In this document: positions 33,819 through 46,137 of the stretch, piece by piece | Layout of the letters: each line of letters starts with the position of its first letter | Numbering within the stretch: position 1 is the first letter of the stretch | NCBI GenBank assembly: GCA_902555655.1 | Contig: CACDSX010000005.1 | Coordinates: forward strand, 1 to 58,141 | Origin: an uncultured Pelagibacteraceae bacterium | Lineage (GTDB): Bacteria; Pseudomonadota; Alphaproteobacteria; Pelagibacterales; Pelagibacteraceae | Direction of reading: 5' to 3' | Length of the DNA: 58,141 nt | Program-made: the position numbers and the translations under genes | The notes under the pieces: generated by a model | What the model was told of the DNA's origin: nothing | The model's database searches: none | The model's input: only the letters and a program-made list of their open reading frames with translations

Positions 33819-35087
33819 ATGAGTACAAATAATAAAAATATTCTTTACTGTTCTTTCTGTGGAAAAAGTCAACACGAGGTAAGAAAGTTAATAGCTGGTC
33901 CTACAGTTTTTATCTGTGATGAATGTGTAGAACTTTGTATGGATATTATAAAAGAGGAAAGTAAGGACTCTTTTGTAAAACATCAAGATGGTTTACCTTC
34001 ACCAAAAGAAATTTGTACAGTTTTAGACGATTATGTAATTGGTCAAGCACATGCAAAAAAAGTTTTATCTGTAGCAGTACATAATCACTACAAAAGATTA
34101 AATTATGAAAATAAAACCAGTAAAAACGTAGAACTTGCAAAATCAAATATTTTATTAGTAGGACCAACAGGCTGTGGAAAAACTTTATTGGCTCAAACTT
34201 TAGCTAGGATTTTAGATGTTCCATTTACAATGGCTGATGCCACAACTCTTACAGAGGCCGGCTATGTAGGAGAAGATGTTGAAAATATTATTTTAAAATT
34301 ATTACAAGCTGCAGATTATAATGTTGAAAAAGCCCAAAGAGGAATTGTGTACATTGACGAAGTAGATAAAATTAGTAGAAAATCTGAAAACCCATCAATT
34401 ACTAGAGATGTATCAGGTGAAGGAGTACAGCAAGCACTATTAAAAATAATGGAAGGCACTATTGCAAGTGTACCGCCACAAGGTGGAAGGAAACACCCTC
34501 AACAAGAATTTCTACAAGTTGATACAACAAATATTTTGTTTATTTGCGGAGGGGCTTTTGCTGGTCTAGATAAAATTATATCTCAAAGAGATAAAGGAAC
34601 CTCTATCGGATTTGGTGCAGATGTTAAGAACACACAAGATAAAAAAACTGGTGAGTGGATGAAAGGTTTGGAACCAGAAGATTTATTAAAATACGGTTTG
34701 ATTCCTGAATTTATTGGCAGATTGCCAATGATAGCAACATTAGAAGACTTAGATGAAAAATCTCTAATTAAGATTCTTCAAGAACCAAAAAATTCTTTAA
34801 TGAAACAATATCAAGAATTATTTAAATTAGATGGTGCTAAACTAACTTTTAAAGAAAATGCTTTGAAAGAAATAGCACTTAAAGCAATTAGAAAAAAAAC
34901 AGGAGCCAGAGGTCTAAGGTCAATTTTAGAGAATATTTTGTTAAAAACAATGTATGATTTACCAAGTGAAGACAACGTAGAAGAAGTAATAATTGATGCA
35001 TCAGCTGTTAAAGGGCAATCTCAGCCAATAGTTGTACATGCTAAAACTGACAGTAAATCGAAGACAGGAAAGACATCAGCGGCTTAA
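33819..35087 (+). CDS. clpX: ClpX, ATPase subunit of the ClpXP protease
   Basis: 422 residues. The N-terminal zinc-binding domain has C11, C14, C33 and C36. Walker A GPTGCGKT is at 115-122, Walker [10 protein letters not shown] near 178-186, then the GYVGEDVE pore loop, the RKH-type loop (GGRKHPQQ) and GFGAD; the arginine-finger region is IPEFIGRLP. It unfolds substrates and feeds ClpP. Full length. Confidence 0.97.
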   Translation: MSTNNKNILYCSFCGKSQHEVRKLIAGPTVFICDECVELCMDIIKEESKDSFVKHQDGLPSPKEICTVLDDYVIGQAHAKKVLSVAVHNHYKRLNYENKTSKNVELAKSNILLVGPTGCGKTLLAQTLARILDVPFTMADATTLTEAGYVGEDVENIILKLLQAADYNVEKAQRGIVYIDEVDKISRKSENPSITRDVSGEGVQQALLKIMEGTIASVPPQGGRKHPQQEFLQVDTTNILFICGGAFAGLDKIISQRDKGTSIGFGADVKNTQDKKTGEWMKGLEPEDLLKYGLIPEFIGRLPMIATLEDLDEKSLIKILQEPKNSLMKQYQELFKLDGAKLTFKENALKEIALKAIRKKTGARGLRSILENILLKTMYDLPSEDNVEEVIIDASAVKGQSQPIVVHAKTDSKSKTGKTSAA

Positions 35088-35147
35088 TAACCTTAATAAA
35101 TAAGAAAAAGGTATTGCAATATAAATTATTATATCCATATTTAGGTC

Positions 35148-37526
35148 ATGGAAGTTAAAATTTCTTCACCATTGTTACCATTAAGAGACATTGTGGTATT
35201 CCCAAGCATGGTCATTCCACTTTTTGTTGGAAGAGATAAATCTATCTCTGCACTTAATGAGGTGATGAAAAAAGATAAAAAGATTATTTTAGTAACACAA
35301 AGAAATTCAGAAATAGATGATCCAAAAAAGACAGATATTTTTATGTATGGTTGTGAGGGAAGTATACTTCAGCTCTTAAAATTACCAGATGGTACAGTTA
35401 AAGTTTTGGTTGAAGGTGTAAAAAGAGTTAAAATTTTAGATTTTAAAGACAATGATAAATATATTAACTGCGAATATACAGCTTTTAAAGATGTGGTTAA
35501 TAAAGATGAAGATTTATACCCTTTAGCGGTTACCGCTTTGAGAAGATTGGAAAAATTAACCTCCATTAATAAAAAAATCTCGAGTGAGACTATTAATACA
35601 ATAAAACAATTAAAAGACCCCTCTCAAATTGCTGATAACATTGCGTCTCATATAACCGCTACTATTTCAGAGAAACAGCAGATTTTTGAAACATCTGATG
35701 TAAAAAAAAGATTAAATTCAATCGTAAAGATAATGGAGAATGAAACAAGCATTATTGGAGTTGAAAAAAGAATTAGAGGTAGAGTTAAAACACAGATGGA
35801 AAAAACTCAAAGAGAATACTATTTAAATGAACAACTTAAAGCTATTCAAAAAGAGTTAGGCGAAATTGAAGATGGGAAAGATGAAAGTACAAGTTTAAAT
35901 AAAGCCATTATAAAATCAAAAATGCCTAAAGAAGTAGAAAAAAAATGTTTACAAGAACTCAAAAAGTTAAAGAATATGAGTCCGATGTCCGCTGAAGCTA
36001 CAGTGGTTAGAAACTATCTTGATTGGATGACAGATCTTCCTTGGCATAAAAAAAGTGAAGTAGATATTGATTTAGGTAAGGCCCTAAGTATTCTTGACAA
36101 AGATCATTTTGGTTTAGAAAAAGTTAAAGAAAGAATAATAGAATTTTTAGCAGTACAAAAGAGAATGGAAAAAATTAAAGGCCCTATTTTATGTTTAGTT
36201 GGACCACCAGGAGTTGGTAAAACATCTTTAGGAAAGTCTATTGCTAAAGCCACTAATAGAGAATTTGTAAGAATGTCAGTTGGTGGTATGAGAGATGAGG
36301 CAGAAATCAGAGGACATAGAAGAACTTACATTGGATCTTTACCTGGAAAAATAATTCAAATGATGAAAAAAGCTGGAACTAAAAATCCATTAATTTTATT
36401 AGATGAAATTGATAAAATTGGAAATGATTACAGAGGAGATCCTTCTTCGGCTTTATTAGAAGCTTTAGATCCAGAACAAAACACAACATTTAATGATCAT
36501 TATCTTGAAGTAGATTATGATTTATCAGATGTAATGTTTGTTACTACAGCCAATACTTTAAATATTTTACCTCCTTTATTAGACAGGATGGAAGTAATAA
36601 GGTTAGCTGGTTATACAGAGGATGAAAAAATTAATATTGCTAATAAATATCTTCTTCCAAAACAGATTAAAGATAATGGTGTTAAAGAAAAAGAAATGAA
36701 TTTAGGTAATGATATTATTAAAGAAATAATTAGAAGCTATACAAAAGAGTCAGGAGTTAGAAATTTGGAAAGAGAAATTTCTAAAGTTGCCAGAAAAGTT
36801 GTCAAAAAGGTTGTAGCAGGTGAAGAAAAAGAAGTTAATGTGAATAATGAAAATTTATCAGATTTTTTAGGAGTCCCAAAATATAAATTTGGTGAATTAG
36901 AGAGTGAAAATAGAATAGGGATTGTTACAGGTTTAGCTTGGACTGAATATGGTGGTGAAATTTTAAAAATTGAGACTGTTACTATGCCTGGTAAAGGTAG
37001 AATGCAAATCACAGGAAAATTAGGTGACGTTATGCAAGAGTCAGTAAAAGCAGCTAAATCTTTTGTTAGATCTAAATGTCTTGAATACGGAATAATCCCT
37101 CCTGTATTTGAAAAAAAAGATTTTCACATACATGTTCCTGAAGGTGCAACACCCAAAGATGGTCCTTCCGCAGGTATAGGTATGGTAACGTCAATTGTAT
37201 CTTCAATAACAAATATTCCTGTTAGAAGAGATGTTGCTATGACAGGTGAAGTTACTTTAACTGGACAAGTGTTACCTATAGGTGGACTTAAAGAAAAACT
37301 ACTAGCAGCTCACAGAGCAGGAATAAAAGAAGTCTTAATTCCAAAAGAAAATGAAAAAGATCTTGTTGATATGCCAAAGAAAATTATTGATGAAATTAAA
37401 ATTACTCCAGTTGAATTTGCTGATGAAGTATTAAAGATTGCATTAACAAAAGAACTTAAAAAAACAGAGTGGGTTGAGGTAGATATATCTAAAAAAGATG
37501 ACAAATCACAAGCAAGCATCCAATAA
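35148..37526 (+). CDS. lon: Lon ATP-dependent protease
   Basis: 792 residues, LonA type. The N-terminal substrate domain (1-205) is followed by a coiled region, then an AAA+ module with Walker A GPPGVGKT (352-359) and LLDEIDKIG (Walker B). The C-terminal protease domain has the Ser-Lys dyad S674 (KDGPSAGIG) and K717 (GGLKEKLL). It degrades misfolded and regulatory proteins. It is 60 bases after clpX. hupB, the common next gene in proteobacteria, is absent; a 39-residue frame follows instead. Confidence 0.97.
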   Translation: MEVKISSPLLPLRDIVVFPSMVIPLFVGRDKSISALNEVMKKDKKIILVTQRNSEIDDPKKTDIFMYGCEGSILQLLKLPDGTVKVLVEGVKRVKILDFKDNDKYINCEYTAFKDVVNKDEDLYPLAVTALRRLEKLTSINKKISSETINTIKQLKDPSQIADNIASHITATISEKQQIFETSDVKKRLNSIVKIMENETSIIGVEKRIRGRVKTQMEKTQREYYLNEQLKAIQKELGEIEDGKDESTSLNKAIIKSKMPKEVEKKCLQELKKLKNMSPMSAEATVVRNYLDWMTDLPWHKKSEVDIDLGKALSILDKDHFGLEKVKERIIEFLAVQKRMEKIKGPILCLVGPPGVGKTSLGKSIAKATNREFVRMSVGGMRDEAEIRGHRRTYIGSLPGKIIQMMKKAGTKNPLILLDEIDKIGNDYRGDPSSALLEALDPEQNTTFNDHYLEVDYDLSDVMFVTTANTLNILPPLLDRMEVIRLAGYTEDEKINIANKYLLPKQIKDNGVKEKEMNLGNDIIKEIIRSYTKESGVRNLEREISKVARKVVKKVVAGEEKEVNVNNENLSDFLGVPKYKFGELESENRIGIVTGLAWTEYGGEILKIETVTMPGKGRMQITGKLGDVMQESVKAAKSFVRSKCLEYGIIPPVFEKKDFHIHVPEGATPKDGPSAGIGMVTSIVSSITNIPVRRDVAMTGEVTLTGQVLPIGGLKEKLLAAHRAGIKEVLIPKENEKDLVDMPKKIIDEIKITPVEFADEVLKIALTKELKKTEWVEVDISKKDDKSQASIQ

Positions 37527-37538
37527 AATTTTTTTATA

Positions 37539-37658
37539 ATGGAGTTGTTTTTAATTTTATTAGTTGTAATTTTTATAACTTTCTATTTAGTTAGACCAAC
37601 ATCAAAAAATGAAGAAGAGAATTTTAACTCCAAAAATAATTGGAGAGGTGGATTTTAA
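37539..37658 (+). CDS. Small single-span membrane protein, 39 residues
   Basis: ATG at 37539, TAA at 37656. Residues 2-18 are one hydrophobic span starting right at the N-terminus. The remaining polar tail (RPTSKNEEENF, then NNWRGGF) is Asn/Glu-rich and ends in an aromatic residue. It lies 12 bases downstream of lon, and could be a regulatory microprotein or a translated leader. No family is recognised. Confidence 0.5.
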   Translation: MELFLILLVVIFITFYLVRPTSKNEEENFNSKNNWRGGF

Positions 37659-37692
37659 AAAATTCTCTGCGATTTATAACAACTAATAAATC

Positions 37693-37720
37693 TTGACGTT
37701 ATAAAGTTAGAAGATATAAC
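37693..37720 (+). promoter_or_regulatory. Promoter of the tRNA-Val/tRNA-Asp pair
   Basis: -35 TTGACG (37693-37698), a 16-base spacer and -10 TATAAC (37715-37720). It is 15 bases before tRNA-Val and is the strongest sigma-70-like match seen in the window. Confidence 0.75.
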
Positions 37721-37735
37721 CACTATTTTGGTTTA

Positions 37736-37811
37736 GGGCGGTTAGCTCAGTTGGTAGAGCATCTCGTTTACACCGAGGGGGTCAAAGGTTCGAGTCCTTT
37801 ACTGCCCACCA
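37736..37811 (+). tRNA. tRNA-Val(UAC)
   Basis: 76 bases with CCA. Acceptor GGGCGGT pairs with ACTGCCC. The D arm is GCTCAGTTGGTAGAGC. Anticodon loop TTTACAC gives TAC. T loop GGTTCGAGTCC and encoded CCA. Confidence 0.97.
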
Positions 37812-37825
37812 AAAGAATCAAAAGT

Positions 37826-37902
37826 GGGGGTGTAGCTCAGTTGGTTAGAGCGATCGCCTGTCACGCGATAGGTCGAGGGTTCGAGTCCCTTCACTCCCGC
37901 CA
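37826..37902 (+). tRNA. tRNA-Asp(GUC)
   Basis: 77 bases with CCA. Acceptor GGGGGTG pairs with CACTCCC. Anticodon loop CTGTCAC gives GTC. Discriminator G is as expected for Asp tRNAs. It is 14 bases after tRNA-Val, so the pair is probably one transcript. Confidence 0.97.
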
Positions 37903-37940
37903 CTTTTAAAAATTTCCCTACAATTAACTAGTTTTAATAA

Positions 37941-37955
37941 TGATAATTGTTATCA
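37941..37955. promoter_or_regulatory. Fur-box-like palindrome upstream of the complex I operon
   Basis: TGATAATTGTTATCA is a perfect inverted repeat (TGATAA, TTG, TTATCA) and resembles the core of Fur-family binding sites. It lies 74 bases before nuoA, between tRNA-Asp and nuoA. The assignment is a pattern match in an AT-rich genome, so it is tentative. Confidence 0.35.
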
Positions 37956-38028
37956 ATTAAGTGTATATTTTGAATAATGTGACCTATCACCACTTCATCT
38001 GTCTATAAAAAATGATATATATTCCTCC

Positions 38029-38397
38029 ATGACCGCGGAATTTTTAAAAGATTATTTACCTATAATTTTATTCTTAATTATTGCATTGGGACTAAGCTGT
38101 GCTTTTATATTAATTAATTTTATTCTGTCACCTAAAAATCCAGATCCAGAAAAACTATCAGCATACGAATGTGGATTTGAACCTTTTGAAGACTCGAGAA
38201 TGGAATTTGATGTCAGATTTTATTTAGTTGCAATACTTTTTATAATTTTTGATCTTGAAATTGCTTTTTTATTTCCTTGGGCAATATCTCTAGGAAACAT
38301 TGGTATCCTCGGTTTTTCATCTATGATGATTTTTTTGTTCATACTCACAATTGGTTTTATTTATGAATGGAAAAAAGGTGCATTAGACTGGGAATAA
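38029..38397 (+). CDS. nuoA: NADH-quinone oxidoreductase subunit A
   Basis: 122 residues with three membrane spans. The conserved loop between spans 1 and 2 includes [23 protein letters not shown] (about 46-68), with the Cys-Gly-Phe and Asp-Arg elements of the family. It is part of the membrane arm near the quinone channel. First of fourteen complex I genes, in the usual nuoA-N order. The sequence just before the ATG (TTCCTCC) is not a Shine-Dalgarno. Confidence 0.96.
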   Translation: MTAEFLKDYLPIILFLIIALGLSCAFILINFILSPKNPDPEKLSAYECGFEPFEDSRMEFDVRFYLVAILFIIFDLEIAFLFPWAISLGNIGILGFSSMMIFLFILTIGFIYEWKKGALDWE

Positions 38398-38409
38398 TAA
38401 AAAATTTAA

Positions 38410-38928
38410 ATGAACAATAATAAATTAGATCAAGTCCCTGAAGAATTTAAACAATTAGCTGACGATTTTAGCAAAAATGGTTTTATTACAACTTCGCTAG
38501 ATAATTTAATAAATTGGTCTAGAGCAGGCTCATTACATTGGATGACGTTTGGACTTGCTTGTTGCGCAGTAGAAATGATGCAAACTGCTATGCCAAGATA
38601 TGATTTAGAAAGATTTGGAGCTGCACCAAGAGGGTCACCAAGACAGTCTGATGTAATGATAGTTGCTGGTACACTTACTAATAAAATGGCACCAGCTCTG
38701 AGAAAAGTTTATGATCAAATGCCTGAACCCAGATACGTTATTTCCATGGGTAGTTGTGCTAATGGTGGTGGTTATTATCATTATTCTTATTCAGTAGTTA
38801 GAGGCTGTGATAGAATAGTTCCTGTAGATGTTTATGTACCTGGTTGTCCTCCATCAGCTGAGGCTTTGTTGTATGGAATTATGCAACTTCAAAAAAAAAT
38901 TAGAAACAAAGGTTCTTTAAATAGATAA
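38410..38928 (+). CDS. nuoB: NADH-quinone oxidoreductase subunit B, carries cluster N2
   Basis: 172 residues. N2 cluster ligands are C51, C52 ([11 protein letters not shown]), C116 (GSCANGGG) and C146 (VPGCPPSAE). This is the last Fe-S cluster before quinone. The gene is full length and starts 12 bases after nuoA. Confidence 0.97.
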   Translation: MNNNKLDQVPEEFKQLADDFSKNGFITTSLDNLINWSRAGSLHWMTFGLACCAVEMMQTAMPRYDLERFGAAPRGSPRQSDVMIVAGTLTNKMAPALRKVYDQMPEPRYVISMGSCANGGGYYHYSYSVVRGCDRIVPVDVYVPGCPPSAEALLYGIMQLQKKIRNKGSLNR

Positions 38929-38932
38929 AAAA

Positions 38933-39535
38933 ATGAATTTAATTGATTTAGAGAAAAAGATAAACTCAGAACTTACAACCAAAATAAATAAAACTGAGAT
39001 TAAATACAATCAAATTTATGTTGAGATAGATAAAGATGATTTGATTGATGTGGTTTTATTTATTAAAACAAATAAGTACACTAAATTTAGACAATTAATA
39101 GATATTACAGTTGTTGATTATCCAGAACAAACTCAAAGATTTAAAGTTGTTTATTTATTTTTAAGTCATGAATTTAATCAAAGAATGATTTTAAGTTATT
39201 TTATTAATGAAAATGAAGTTATATCATCTCTAACTTCAATTTTTCCCTCAGCTAATTGGATGGAAAGGGAAGTTTTTGATATGTATGGAGTGAATTTTAA
39301 AGATCATCCAGACTTAAGAAGAATTTTAACTGATTATGGTTTTGAAGGCCATCCATTAAGAAAAGATTTTCCTTTAACTGGTCACACGGAAGTAAGATAT
39401 AATGAGGAGCAAAAAAAAGTTATCTCAGAACCAGTTAAACTAGAGCAAAATTTTAGGAATTTTGATTATGAAAGTCCTTGGGAGGGAACTCAATACATTA
39501 AAGAACAAACAAACAATAATGACAAAAAAGATTAA
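38933..39535 (+). CDS. nuoC: NADH-quinone oxidoreductase subunit C
   Basis: 200 residues, the 30-kDa-type peripheral arm subunit. The signature [19 protein letters not shown] (about 124-142) is intact, with [20 protein letters not shown] before it. It is a separate gene rather than the NuoCD fusion of enterobacteria. The last 17 bases overlap nuoD. Confidence 0.96.
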   Translation: MNLIDLEKKINSELTTKINKTEIKYNQIYVEIDKDDLIDVVLFIKTNKYTKFRQLIDITVVDYPEQTQRFKVVYLFLSHEFNQRMILSYFINENEVISSLTSIFPSANWMEREVFDMYGVNFKDHPDLRRILTDYGFEGHPLRKDFPLTGHTEVRYNEEQKKVISEPVKLEQNFRNFDYESPWEGTQYIKEQTNNNDKKD

Positions 39536-40694
39536 AAACTTAAATTTAAACTTTGGACCACAACACCCAGCAGCTCATGGAGTTTTAAGATTAATTTTAG
39601 AGTTGGATGGAGAAGTTGTTGAAAAGGCAGATCCACATATAGGTTTACTACATAGAGGAACAGAAAAATTAATAGAAAATAAAACTTATATGCAGGCAGT
39701 ACCATATTTTGATCGATTGGATTATGTTGCGCCAATGAATCAAGAGCACGCTTTTGCTTTAGCAATTGAAAAAATTCTTAAAATTGAAGTGCCAATTAGA
39801 GCTCAATACATAAGAGTAATTTTTTGTGAAATTGGAAGAATTTTAAGTCATATTTTAAATGTAACAACTCAGGCATTAGATGTTGGAGCTTTAACACCAT
39901 CTTTATGGGGATTTGAAGAGAGAGAAACTTTAATGACTTTTTACGAAAGAGCTTCTGGCTCAAGACTGCACGCCAATTATTTTAGAGCAGGAGGTGTTCA
40001 TAAGGATTTACCAGCTGGCTTAGAAAATGATATTTTGAATTTTTGTGAAAGTTTTCCAAAAGTAATTAATGACTTAGAAAATTTGTTGACTGATAATCGA
40101 ATATTTAAACAAAGAAATGTAGATATTGGAATTGTAACTAAAGAAGATGCTCTAGACTATTCATTTTCAGGAGTAATGATAAGAGGGTCTGGAATTTCTT
40201 GGGATTTAAGAAAATCTCAACCTTATGAATGTTACGAGCAATTAGAATTTAAAATCCCAGTTGGAAAAAATGGTGATTGTTACGACCGATATTTATGTAG
40301 AATTGAAGAAATGAAAGAAAGTGTCTCTATAATTAAACAATGTTTGAATAAAATGGAAAAAGGTCCTGTAAAAAGCCAAGATGGAAAAATAACACCTCCA
40401 CCAAAAAAAGAACTTAAACAATCGATGGAAGCTCTAATACATCATTTTAAATTATTTACTGAGGGATATAGAGTTCCAAATGACGAAACTTATACAGCAG
40501 TTGAAGCACCAAAGGGAGAATTTGGAGTATATCTAATTTCAGATGGTTCGAGTAAACCCTACAAATGTAAAATAAGAGCTCCAGGATTTTCTCATTTGCA
40601 ATCTATGGATTATTTAATCAAAGGTCACATGTTGGCGGATGTTCCCGCTGTACTAGGATCTTTAGATATTGTTTTTGGAGAGGTAGATAGATGA
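39519..40694 (+). CDS. nuoD: NADH-quinone oxidoreductase subunit D
   Basis: 391 residues from the ATG at 39519 ([10 protein letters not shown]); the longer frame back to 39462 would add 19 residues inside nuoC and is not favoured. The 49-kDa-type subunit, which together with NuoB forms the quinone site. Motifs are [15 protein letters not shown] (about 10-24), [14 protein letters not shown] and the C-terminal VFGEVDR. It overlaps nuoC by 17 bases and nuoE by 4. Confidence 0.97.
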   Translation: MTKKIKNLNLNFGPQHPAAHGVLRLILELDGEVVEKADPHIGLLHRGTEKLIENKTYMQAVPYFDRLDYVAPMNQEHAFALAIEKILKIEVPIRAQYIRVIFCEIGRILSHILNVTTQALDVGALTPSLWGFEERETLMTFYERASGSRLHANYFRAGGVHKDLPAGLENDILNFCESFPKVINDLENLLTDNRIFKQRNVDIGIVTKEDALDYSFSGVMIRGSGISWDLRKSQPYECYEQLEFKIPVGKNGDCYDRYLCRIEEMKESVSIIKQCLNKMEKGPVKSQDGKITPPPKKELKQSMEALIHHFKLFTEGYRVPNDETYTAVEAPKGEFGVYLISDGSSKPYKCKIRAPGFSHLQSMDYLIKGHMLADVPAVLGSLDIVFGEVDR

Positions 40695-41299
40695 GTTTAA
40701 AAAGACCAGCTAAAAATCAACCAGAAAATTTTGAGTTTAATACTTCTTCACACGAATCAGCAAAAATTATGATTAGTAAATATCCTAAAGGTAAACAACA
40801 AAGTGCAGTAATGGCATTGCTTTATATTGCTCAAAAACAAAATGACAACTGGATACCTTTAGCAGCAATGAAATATATCGCAAAGTTTTTAGATATGCCT
40901 TATATAAAAGTTTATGAAGTTGCTTCTTTCTATTCAATGTATAATTTATCTCCTGTAGGAAAATATTTTATTCAAGTTTGCACAACAACTCCATGTATGA
41001 TTAGGGGTGCAAATAAATTAGTTGAAGCATGTAAAGAAAAAATATCAAAAAATGAGTCTGAACTATTGAGTGATAAAAACTGTTCATGGATGGAAGTCGA
41101 ATGTTTAGGAGCTTGCGTAAATGCACCAATGATGCAAATAAATGATGATTATTATGAAGATCTAGATAAAGAAAAAACTTTAAAAATTTTAGATAAAATT
41201 TTAAAGGATGAATTACCTAAGCCAGGTTCTTATAGAGGAAGAATAAATAATGAGCCTGAAAATAATAGAAAAACACTAATGGATTTTAAAAATGCTTAA
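40691..41299 (+). CDS. nuoE: NADH-quinone oxidoreductase subunit E
   Basis: 202 residues, the 24-kDa-type subunit with a thioredoxin-like fold. [2Fe-2S] ligands are C97, C102 (VCTTTPCM), C138 and C142 (ECLGACVN). The 40-residue C-terminal extension after residue 160 is common in alphaproteobacteria. Overlaps nuoD by 4 and nuoF by 8 bases. Confidence 0.96.
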   Translation: MSLKRPAKNQPENFEFNTSSHESAKIMISKYPKGKQQSAVMALLYIAQKQNDNWIPLAAMKYIAKFLDMPYIKVYEVASFYSMYNLSPVGKYFIQVCTTTPCMIRGANKLVEACKEKISKNESELLSDKNCSWMEVECLGACVNAPMMQINDDYYEDLDKEKTLKILDKILKDELPKPGSYRGRINNEPENNRKTLMDFKNA

Positions 41300-42620
41300 A
41301 GATCAAGATAGAATATTTCAAAATTTATATAATGATTTAGGTTCAGACGTAATTTCATCTCAAAAAAGAGGTGATTGGGTTAACACCAAAGAACTTACGA
41401 ATAAAGGAAGGGATTGGATCATTAATGAAATTAAAGATTCACAACTAAGAGGTAGAGGAGGAGCTGGTTTTCCTACAGGATTAAAGTGGTCATTTGCGCC
41501 TAAGGAAATTGGAACAAGACCTCATTATTTGGTGATCAATGGAGATGAGTCTGAGCCAGGAACTTGTAAAGATAGAGATATATTAAGATTTGAACCTCAT
41601 AAATTAATTGAAGGATGTTTAATTGCTTCATATGCGGTTCAAGCTCATGTTTGCTATATTTATATTAGAGGGGAATATTTTGTTGATGGACAAAAACTTC
41701 AAGCTGCAATTGATGAGGCTTATAAAAAGAATTTAATTGGTAAAAATGCAGCTGATACTGGATGGGATTTAGATATTTATATTCATTATGGTGCAGGCGC
41801 CTATATTTGCGGTGAAGAGACAGCTTTACTTGAAAGCATTGAGGGTAAAAAGGGTCAACCAAGATTGAAACCACCATTTCCGGCATTAATAGGACTTTAT
41901 GGATGTCCTACAATAATTAACAATGTTGAAACTATAGCAGTAGTTCCAACAATACTAAGAAGAGGTGGTAAATGGTTTGCTTCCTTGGGAAGAGAAAAAA
42001 ATACTGGAACTAAAATTTTTTGTATATCAGGAAATGTAAATAATCCATGCAATGTCGAAGAAGAGATGAATATACCTTTAAAAGAGCTGATAGAGGTACA
42101 TGCTGGAGGTGTAATTGGTGGATGGGATAATTTAAAGGCAGTAATTCCAGGAGGTTCTTCCATGCCTTTAATTCCAAAAGAAAAATGTGAAACATTAACA
42201 ATGGACTTTGACTCATTGATGGCTGAAAAAAGTGGCCTTGGGACAGCTGGGATTGTTGTTATTAATAATGATCAAGACATTATTAAGTGTATGGCAAGAA
42301 TTGCAAGATTTTATAAACACGAAAGTTGTGGACAGTGCACACCTTGTAGAGAAGGTTCAGGCTGGATGTGGAGAATGCTAGAAAGAATGGCTAGAGGGGA
42401 AGCGTCAAAAGATGAAATCGACATGTTAGGTGATGTAACAAAACAAATAGAGGGACATACAATTTGTGCTTTTGGAGAAGGTTCATCTTGGCCTGTACAA
42501 GGTTTATTAAGACACTTTAAAGATGAAATAAAAAAAAGAAATAAATTTGACCCGATTGTTAAAGAAAATAAAAATATTCCTTATTTAGTGGATCAACATT
42601 TATTAGATAAAAATGCTTAA
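41292..42620 (+). CDS. nuoF: NADH-quinone oxidoreductase subunit F, NADH and FMN site
   Basis: 442 residues. The NADH/FMN-binding [13 protein letters not shown] (about 54-66) and [16 protein letters not shown] (about 169-184) stand in order. The [4Fe-4S] N3 site is [15 protein letters not shown] (about 346-360) plus a later Cys in HTICAFGEG. It accepts electrons from NADH at the tip of the peripheral arm. Confidence 0.97.
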   Translation: MLKDQDRIFQNLYNDLGSDVISSQKRGDWVNTKELTNKGRDWIINEIKDSQLRGRGGAGFPTGLKWSFAPKEIGTRPHYLVINGDESEPGTCKDRDILRFEPHKLIEGCLIASYAVQAHVCYIYIRGEYFVDGQKLQAAIDEAYKKNLIGKNAADTGWDLDIYIHYGAGAYICGEETALLESIEGKKGQPRLKPPFPALIGLYGCPTIINNVETIAVVPTILRRGGKWFASLGREKNTGTKIFCISGNVNNPCNVEEEMNIPLKELIEVHAGGVIGGWDNLKAVIPGGSSMPLIPKEKCETLTMDFDSLMAEKSGLGTAGIVVINNDQDIIKCMARIARFYKHESCGQCTPCREGSGWMWRMLERMARGEASKDEIDMLGDVTKQIEGHTICAFGEGSSWPVQGLLRHFKDEIKKRNKFDPIVKENKNIPYLVDQHLLDKNA

Positions 42621-44646
42621 AATTAAAGTAAATGATACTGAGGTAGAAGTTGAAGAGGGTCTGACGGTACTCCAAGCTTGCGAAAAAGCTGGAGTTGAAA
42701 TACCAAGATTTTGTTATCATGAAAAATTATCAATAGCTGGTAATTGTAGAATGTGTTTAGTGGAGATGGAAAAATCTCCAAAACCAATAGCCTCATGTGC
42801 AATGCCAGCCGCAGATGGAATGGTAATAAAAACTAATACTCCAAAAATAGAAAAATCAAGAAAAGGTGTAATGGAATTTTTATTAGCAAATCACCCTCTT
42901 GATTGTCCTGTATGTGATCAAGGTGGTGAGTGCGATCTTCAAGACCAATCAATGTTTTATGGAATAGATAAATCAAGGTTTAAAGAAAATAAAAGAGCTG
43001 TACCAGACAAGAATATGGGACCACTAATTAAAACACAAATGACGAGATGTATCCATTGCACAAGATGTGTAAGATTTGCTACAGAAATTGCAGGAGTTCC
43101 AGAGCTAGGAGCAATAGGGAGAGGTGAAGATATGCAAATTACCACTTATTTGGAACAATCAGTACAATCAGAATTATCTGGAAATGTTATAGATTTATGT
43201 CCGGTTGGGGCATTGACCTCAAAACCTTATATATTTGAAGCTAGACCATGGGAATTAAAAAAAACTGAAACTATTGATGTAATGGATGCTGTAGGTTCTA
43301 ATATTAGAGTAGATACCTATGACTGGGAAGTAAAAAGAGTTTTACCTATAATAAATGAAGATATTAACGAAGAATGGATATCCGACAAAACAAGATATGC
43401 ATGTGATGGTTTGTTAAATCAAAGACTCGATACACCATATATTAAATATAATAATAAATTTGAAAAAGCTTCATGGGATGAAGTTTATAAAATTATTAAA
43501 TCAAAAATAGAGAATACGGATAAAGAAAAAATATGTGGATTTGTAGGTGATCTAACAAACATGGAAGCAGGCTTCATGTTTAAGGAATTTTTTGAAAGAA
43601 CGCTAAATACAAACAAATATGAGTCCAGGTCATCTCAAAGTTTTATTGATAACTCAGTTAGAGAAAACTATTTATTCAATTCAACAATCAATGGTATAGA
43701 GAAAGCAGATCTGATTTTATTAATTGGAACCAACCCTAGATTTGAAGCAACAATGGTTAATGCTAGAATTCGAAAAGCTTATTTAAAAAACAGTACTGAA
43801 ATAATTTCTTTAAATAATGTTGGAGATTTGACTTATCCATATGAATATTTAGATGAAAAAACTCAAACAATTAAAGATATTGTTGAAAATAATAATGTAG
43901 TATCAAAAAAAATATTAGATTCTAAAAAACCTATGATTATCCTTGGAGAATCATTTTTAAATACGAAATCAGCAAATTACTTATTTTACTCATTAAAAAA
44001 TTTTTTGATGAAAAATAATAAAATTACAGAAGAATGGAGAGCATTAAATATTTTATCTACAGATGCAGCGACAGTTGGTAATTTTGATTTAGATATAATT
44101 AACGAAAATGACTATTTGATAAATAATTTAAAGGAAAATAAATTTGAATTAATTTATTTATTAGGTCAAGATAATTTAAACTTTACCAAAAAAAATGAAT
44201 TTATAATTTATCAAGGTAGCCACGGAGACAAAGGTGCTGAGATAGCTGATATAATTCTTCCAGGCGCAGCTTACACTGAACAATCAGCTCATTTTACTAA
44301 TTTAGAGGGAAAAATTCAAAAAGCTTACAAAGCGTCTTATCCTCCAGGAGATTCCAAAGAAGATTGGCTAATAATTAATGAGCTAGCTGAGATGATGAAT
44401 AATAGAAAACTTTTCAATGATAAAGATGAACTTGAAAGTAGTATGTTTAATTATTTAAATCTAAAAAAAGAAAAACAAAAATCTGACTCTATTAAAGAAG
44501 TAAATCGAGACAATTTTAAAAATGAAACTTTAAAAATTAGATTTAAAGATTATTATTTTTCAAATGTAATAGCGCGCTCATCTAAAACAATGTTAGATTG
44601 TTATAATTCAAAAGTTGATATTAAGCGGACAGGTACAGAGGGATAA
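42613..44646 (+). CDS. nuoG: NADH-quinone oxidoreductase subunit G
   Basis: 677 residues, the 75-kDa-type subunit. The N-terminal ferredoxin domain has [15 protein letters not shown] (about 34-48) with a later Cys in ASCAMPA. His-Cys ligand region: [18 protein letters not shown]. [4Fe-4S]: [14 protein letters not shown], then [15 protein letters not shown]. The C-terminal half is the molybdopterin-oxidoreductase-like domain with no catalytic site expected. Overlaps nuoF by 8 bases. Confidence 0.97.
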   Translation: MLKIKVNDTEVEVEEGLTVLQACEKAGVEIPRFCYHEKLSIAGNCRMCLVEMEKSPKPIASCAMPAADGMVIKTNTPKIEKSRKGVMEFLLANHPLDCPVCDQGGECDLQDQSMFYGIDKSRFKENKRAVPDKNMGPLIKTQMTRCIHCTRCVRFATEIAGVPELGAIGRGEDMQITTYLEQSVQSELSGNVIDLCPVGALTSKPYIFEARPWELKKTETIDVMDAVGSNIRVDTYDWEVKRVLPIINEDINEEWISDKTRYACDGLLNQRLDTPYIKYNNKFEKASWDEVYKIIKSKIENTDKEKICGFVGDLTNMEAGFMFKEFFERTLNTNKYESRSSQSFIDNSVRENYLFNSTINGIEKADLILLIGTNPRFEATMVNARIRKAYLKNSTEIISLNNVGDLTYPYEYLDEKTQTIKDIVENNNVVSKKILDSKKPMIILGESFLNTKSANYLFYSLKNFLMKNNKITEEWRALNILSTDAATVGNFDLDIINENDYLINNLKENKFELIYLLGQDNLNFTKKNEFIIYQGSHGDKGAEIADIILPGAAYTEQSAHFTNLEGKIQKAYKASYPPGDSKEDWLIINELAEMMNNRKLFNDKDELESSMFNYLNLKKEKQKSDSIKEVNRDNFKNETLKIRFKDYYFSNVIARSSKTMLDCYNSKVDIKRTGTEG

Positions 44647-44649
44647 TTA

Positions 44650-45648
44650 ATGGAATATTTTAATATAATTTTTCAAGAGGTTTACAAGATTTTATTTTTA
44701 CTAGTTCCAGTTTTAGTTTCTGTTGCAATGATAGTTTGGCTAGATAGAAGAGTTTGGGCTTTTGTTCAAAAAAGACAAGGGCCAAATGTTGTAGGTCCAT
44801 TTGGATTGTTACAATCTCTTGCAGACGCCTTAAAATATATTTTCAAAGAAATAATTATCCCAGCTAGCTCAAATAAAGTAATTTTCATTCTTGCACCAAT
44901 AATTACCATGACATTAGCTTTGATAGCTTGGGCAGTAATTCCATTTAGTGAAAATCATGTTTTAGCTAATATTAATGTTGGAATTTTGTATATTTTTGCT
45001 GTTTCATCCTTAGGAGTTTATGGAATTATTATGGGCGGGTGGGCTTCAAATTCGAAATATCCTTTTTTAGGATCTATTAGATCTGCAGCTCAAATGGTCT
45101 CTTATGAAGTTTCGATAGGTATTATTATAATCAATGTATTGCTTTGCGTTGGCTCATTAAATTTGAATGACATTGTCATAGCACAAAAAAACATGTGGTT
45201 TATAGTTCCTTTATTTCCGATGTTTGTAATTTTTTTTATATCAGCATTAGCTGAAACTAATAGACCTCCATTTGATTTACCTGAGGCAGAAGCTGAATTG
45301 GTAGCGGGATACCAAACAGAGTATTCAGGAATGATGTATGCTATGTTTTGGTTGGGTGAATACGCTAACATTTTATTAATGTGTGCTTTAGGATCTATTT
45401 TATTTTTGGGTGGATGGTTATCACCAATAGATATTTATCCCTTTACTTTAATCCCTGGAGCAATTTGGTTAATTTTTAAAATTTTATTATTATTTTTTTT
45501 ATTTGCTTTAGTTAAAGCGATAGTCCCAAGATATAGATATGATCAATTAATGAGACTAGGTTGGAAAATATTTCTTCCATTATCACTAACTTATGTTGTA
45601 TTAACTGCTAGTTATCTTTTTTATTTTAACCTATTACCGACAATCTAA
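44650..45648 (+). CDS. nuoH: NADH-quinone oxidoreductase subunit H
   Basis: 332 residues with eight spans. The quinone-tunnel subunit of the membrane arm. The motif [19 protein letters not shown] (about 38-56) and the acidic loop [20 protein letters not shown] (about 203-222) are intact. The stop touches nuoI with no gap. Confidence 0.97.
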   Translation: MEYFNIIFQEVYKILFLLVPVLVSVAMIVWLDRRVWAFVQKRQGPNVVGPFGLLQSLADALKYIFKEIIIPASSNKVIFILAPIITMTLALIAWAVIPFSENHVLANINVGILYIFAVSSLGVYGIIMGGWASNSKYPFLGSIRSAAQMVSYEVSIGIIIINVLLCVGSLNLNDIVIAQKNMWFIVPLFPMFVIFFISALAETNRPPFDLPEAEAELVAGYQTEYSGMMYAMFWLGEYANILLMCALGSILFLGGWLSPIDIYPFTLIPGAIWLIFKILLLFFLFALVKAIVPRYRYDQLMRLGWKIFLPLSLTYVVLTASYLFYFNLLPTI

Positions 45649-46134
45649 ATGAAAATAACAAGATTCTTTAAAACAATTTTAATGACAGACTTTATTGGAG
45701 GGTTGATCATTGCAATAAAAGAACTTTTTAGACCAAAAAAGACAATAAACTATCCATTTGAAAAAGGTAAAATTAGCCCAAGATACAGAGGGGAACATGC
45801 TTTACGTAGATACCCTAATGGTGAAGAAAGATGTATTGCTTGTAAGTTATGTGAAGCTGTATGTCCTGCTCAAGCAATAACTATAGAGTCATCACAAAGA
45901 TCAGATGGAAGTAGAAAAACCACTCGATATGATATTGATATGATGAAATGTATTTACTGTGGATTGTGCGAAGAATCTTGCCCTGTAGATGCTATTGTGC
46001 AGGGACCTAATTTTGAATTTTCAACAGAAACAAGGGAAGAGCTTTATTACACTAAAGACAAACTTTTAGATAACGGAGACAGATGGGAGAATATTTTAGC
46101 CGCAAATATCAAAACTGATAGCCCTTACAGATAA
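45649..46134 (+). CDS. nuoI: NADH-quinone oxidoreductase subunit I, two [4Fe-4S] clusters
   Basis: 161 residues. The two ferredoxin motifs are C62, C65, C68, C72 and C101, C104, C107, C111 ([12 protein letters not shown] and [12 protein letters not shown]), which bind N6a and N6b. The N-terminal helix packs on the membrane arm. It is 3 bases before nuoJ. Confidence 0.97.
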   Translation: MKITRFFKTILMTDFIGGLIIAIKELFRPKKTINYPFEKGKISPRYRGEHALRRYPNGEERCIACKLCEAVCPAQAITIESSQRSDGSRKTTRYDIDMMKCIYCGLCEESCPVDAIVQGPNFEFSTETREELYYTKDKLLDNGDRWENILAANIKTDSPYR

Positions 46135-46137
46135 TTA

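Noticed and set aside
39462-39518. An upstream start for nuoD
   Set aside because: The extra 19 residues come from the end of nuoC read in another frame. The ATG at 39519 matches usual NuoD starts.
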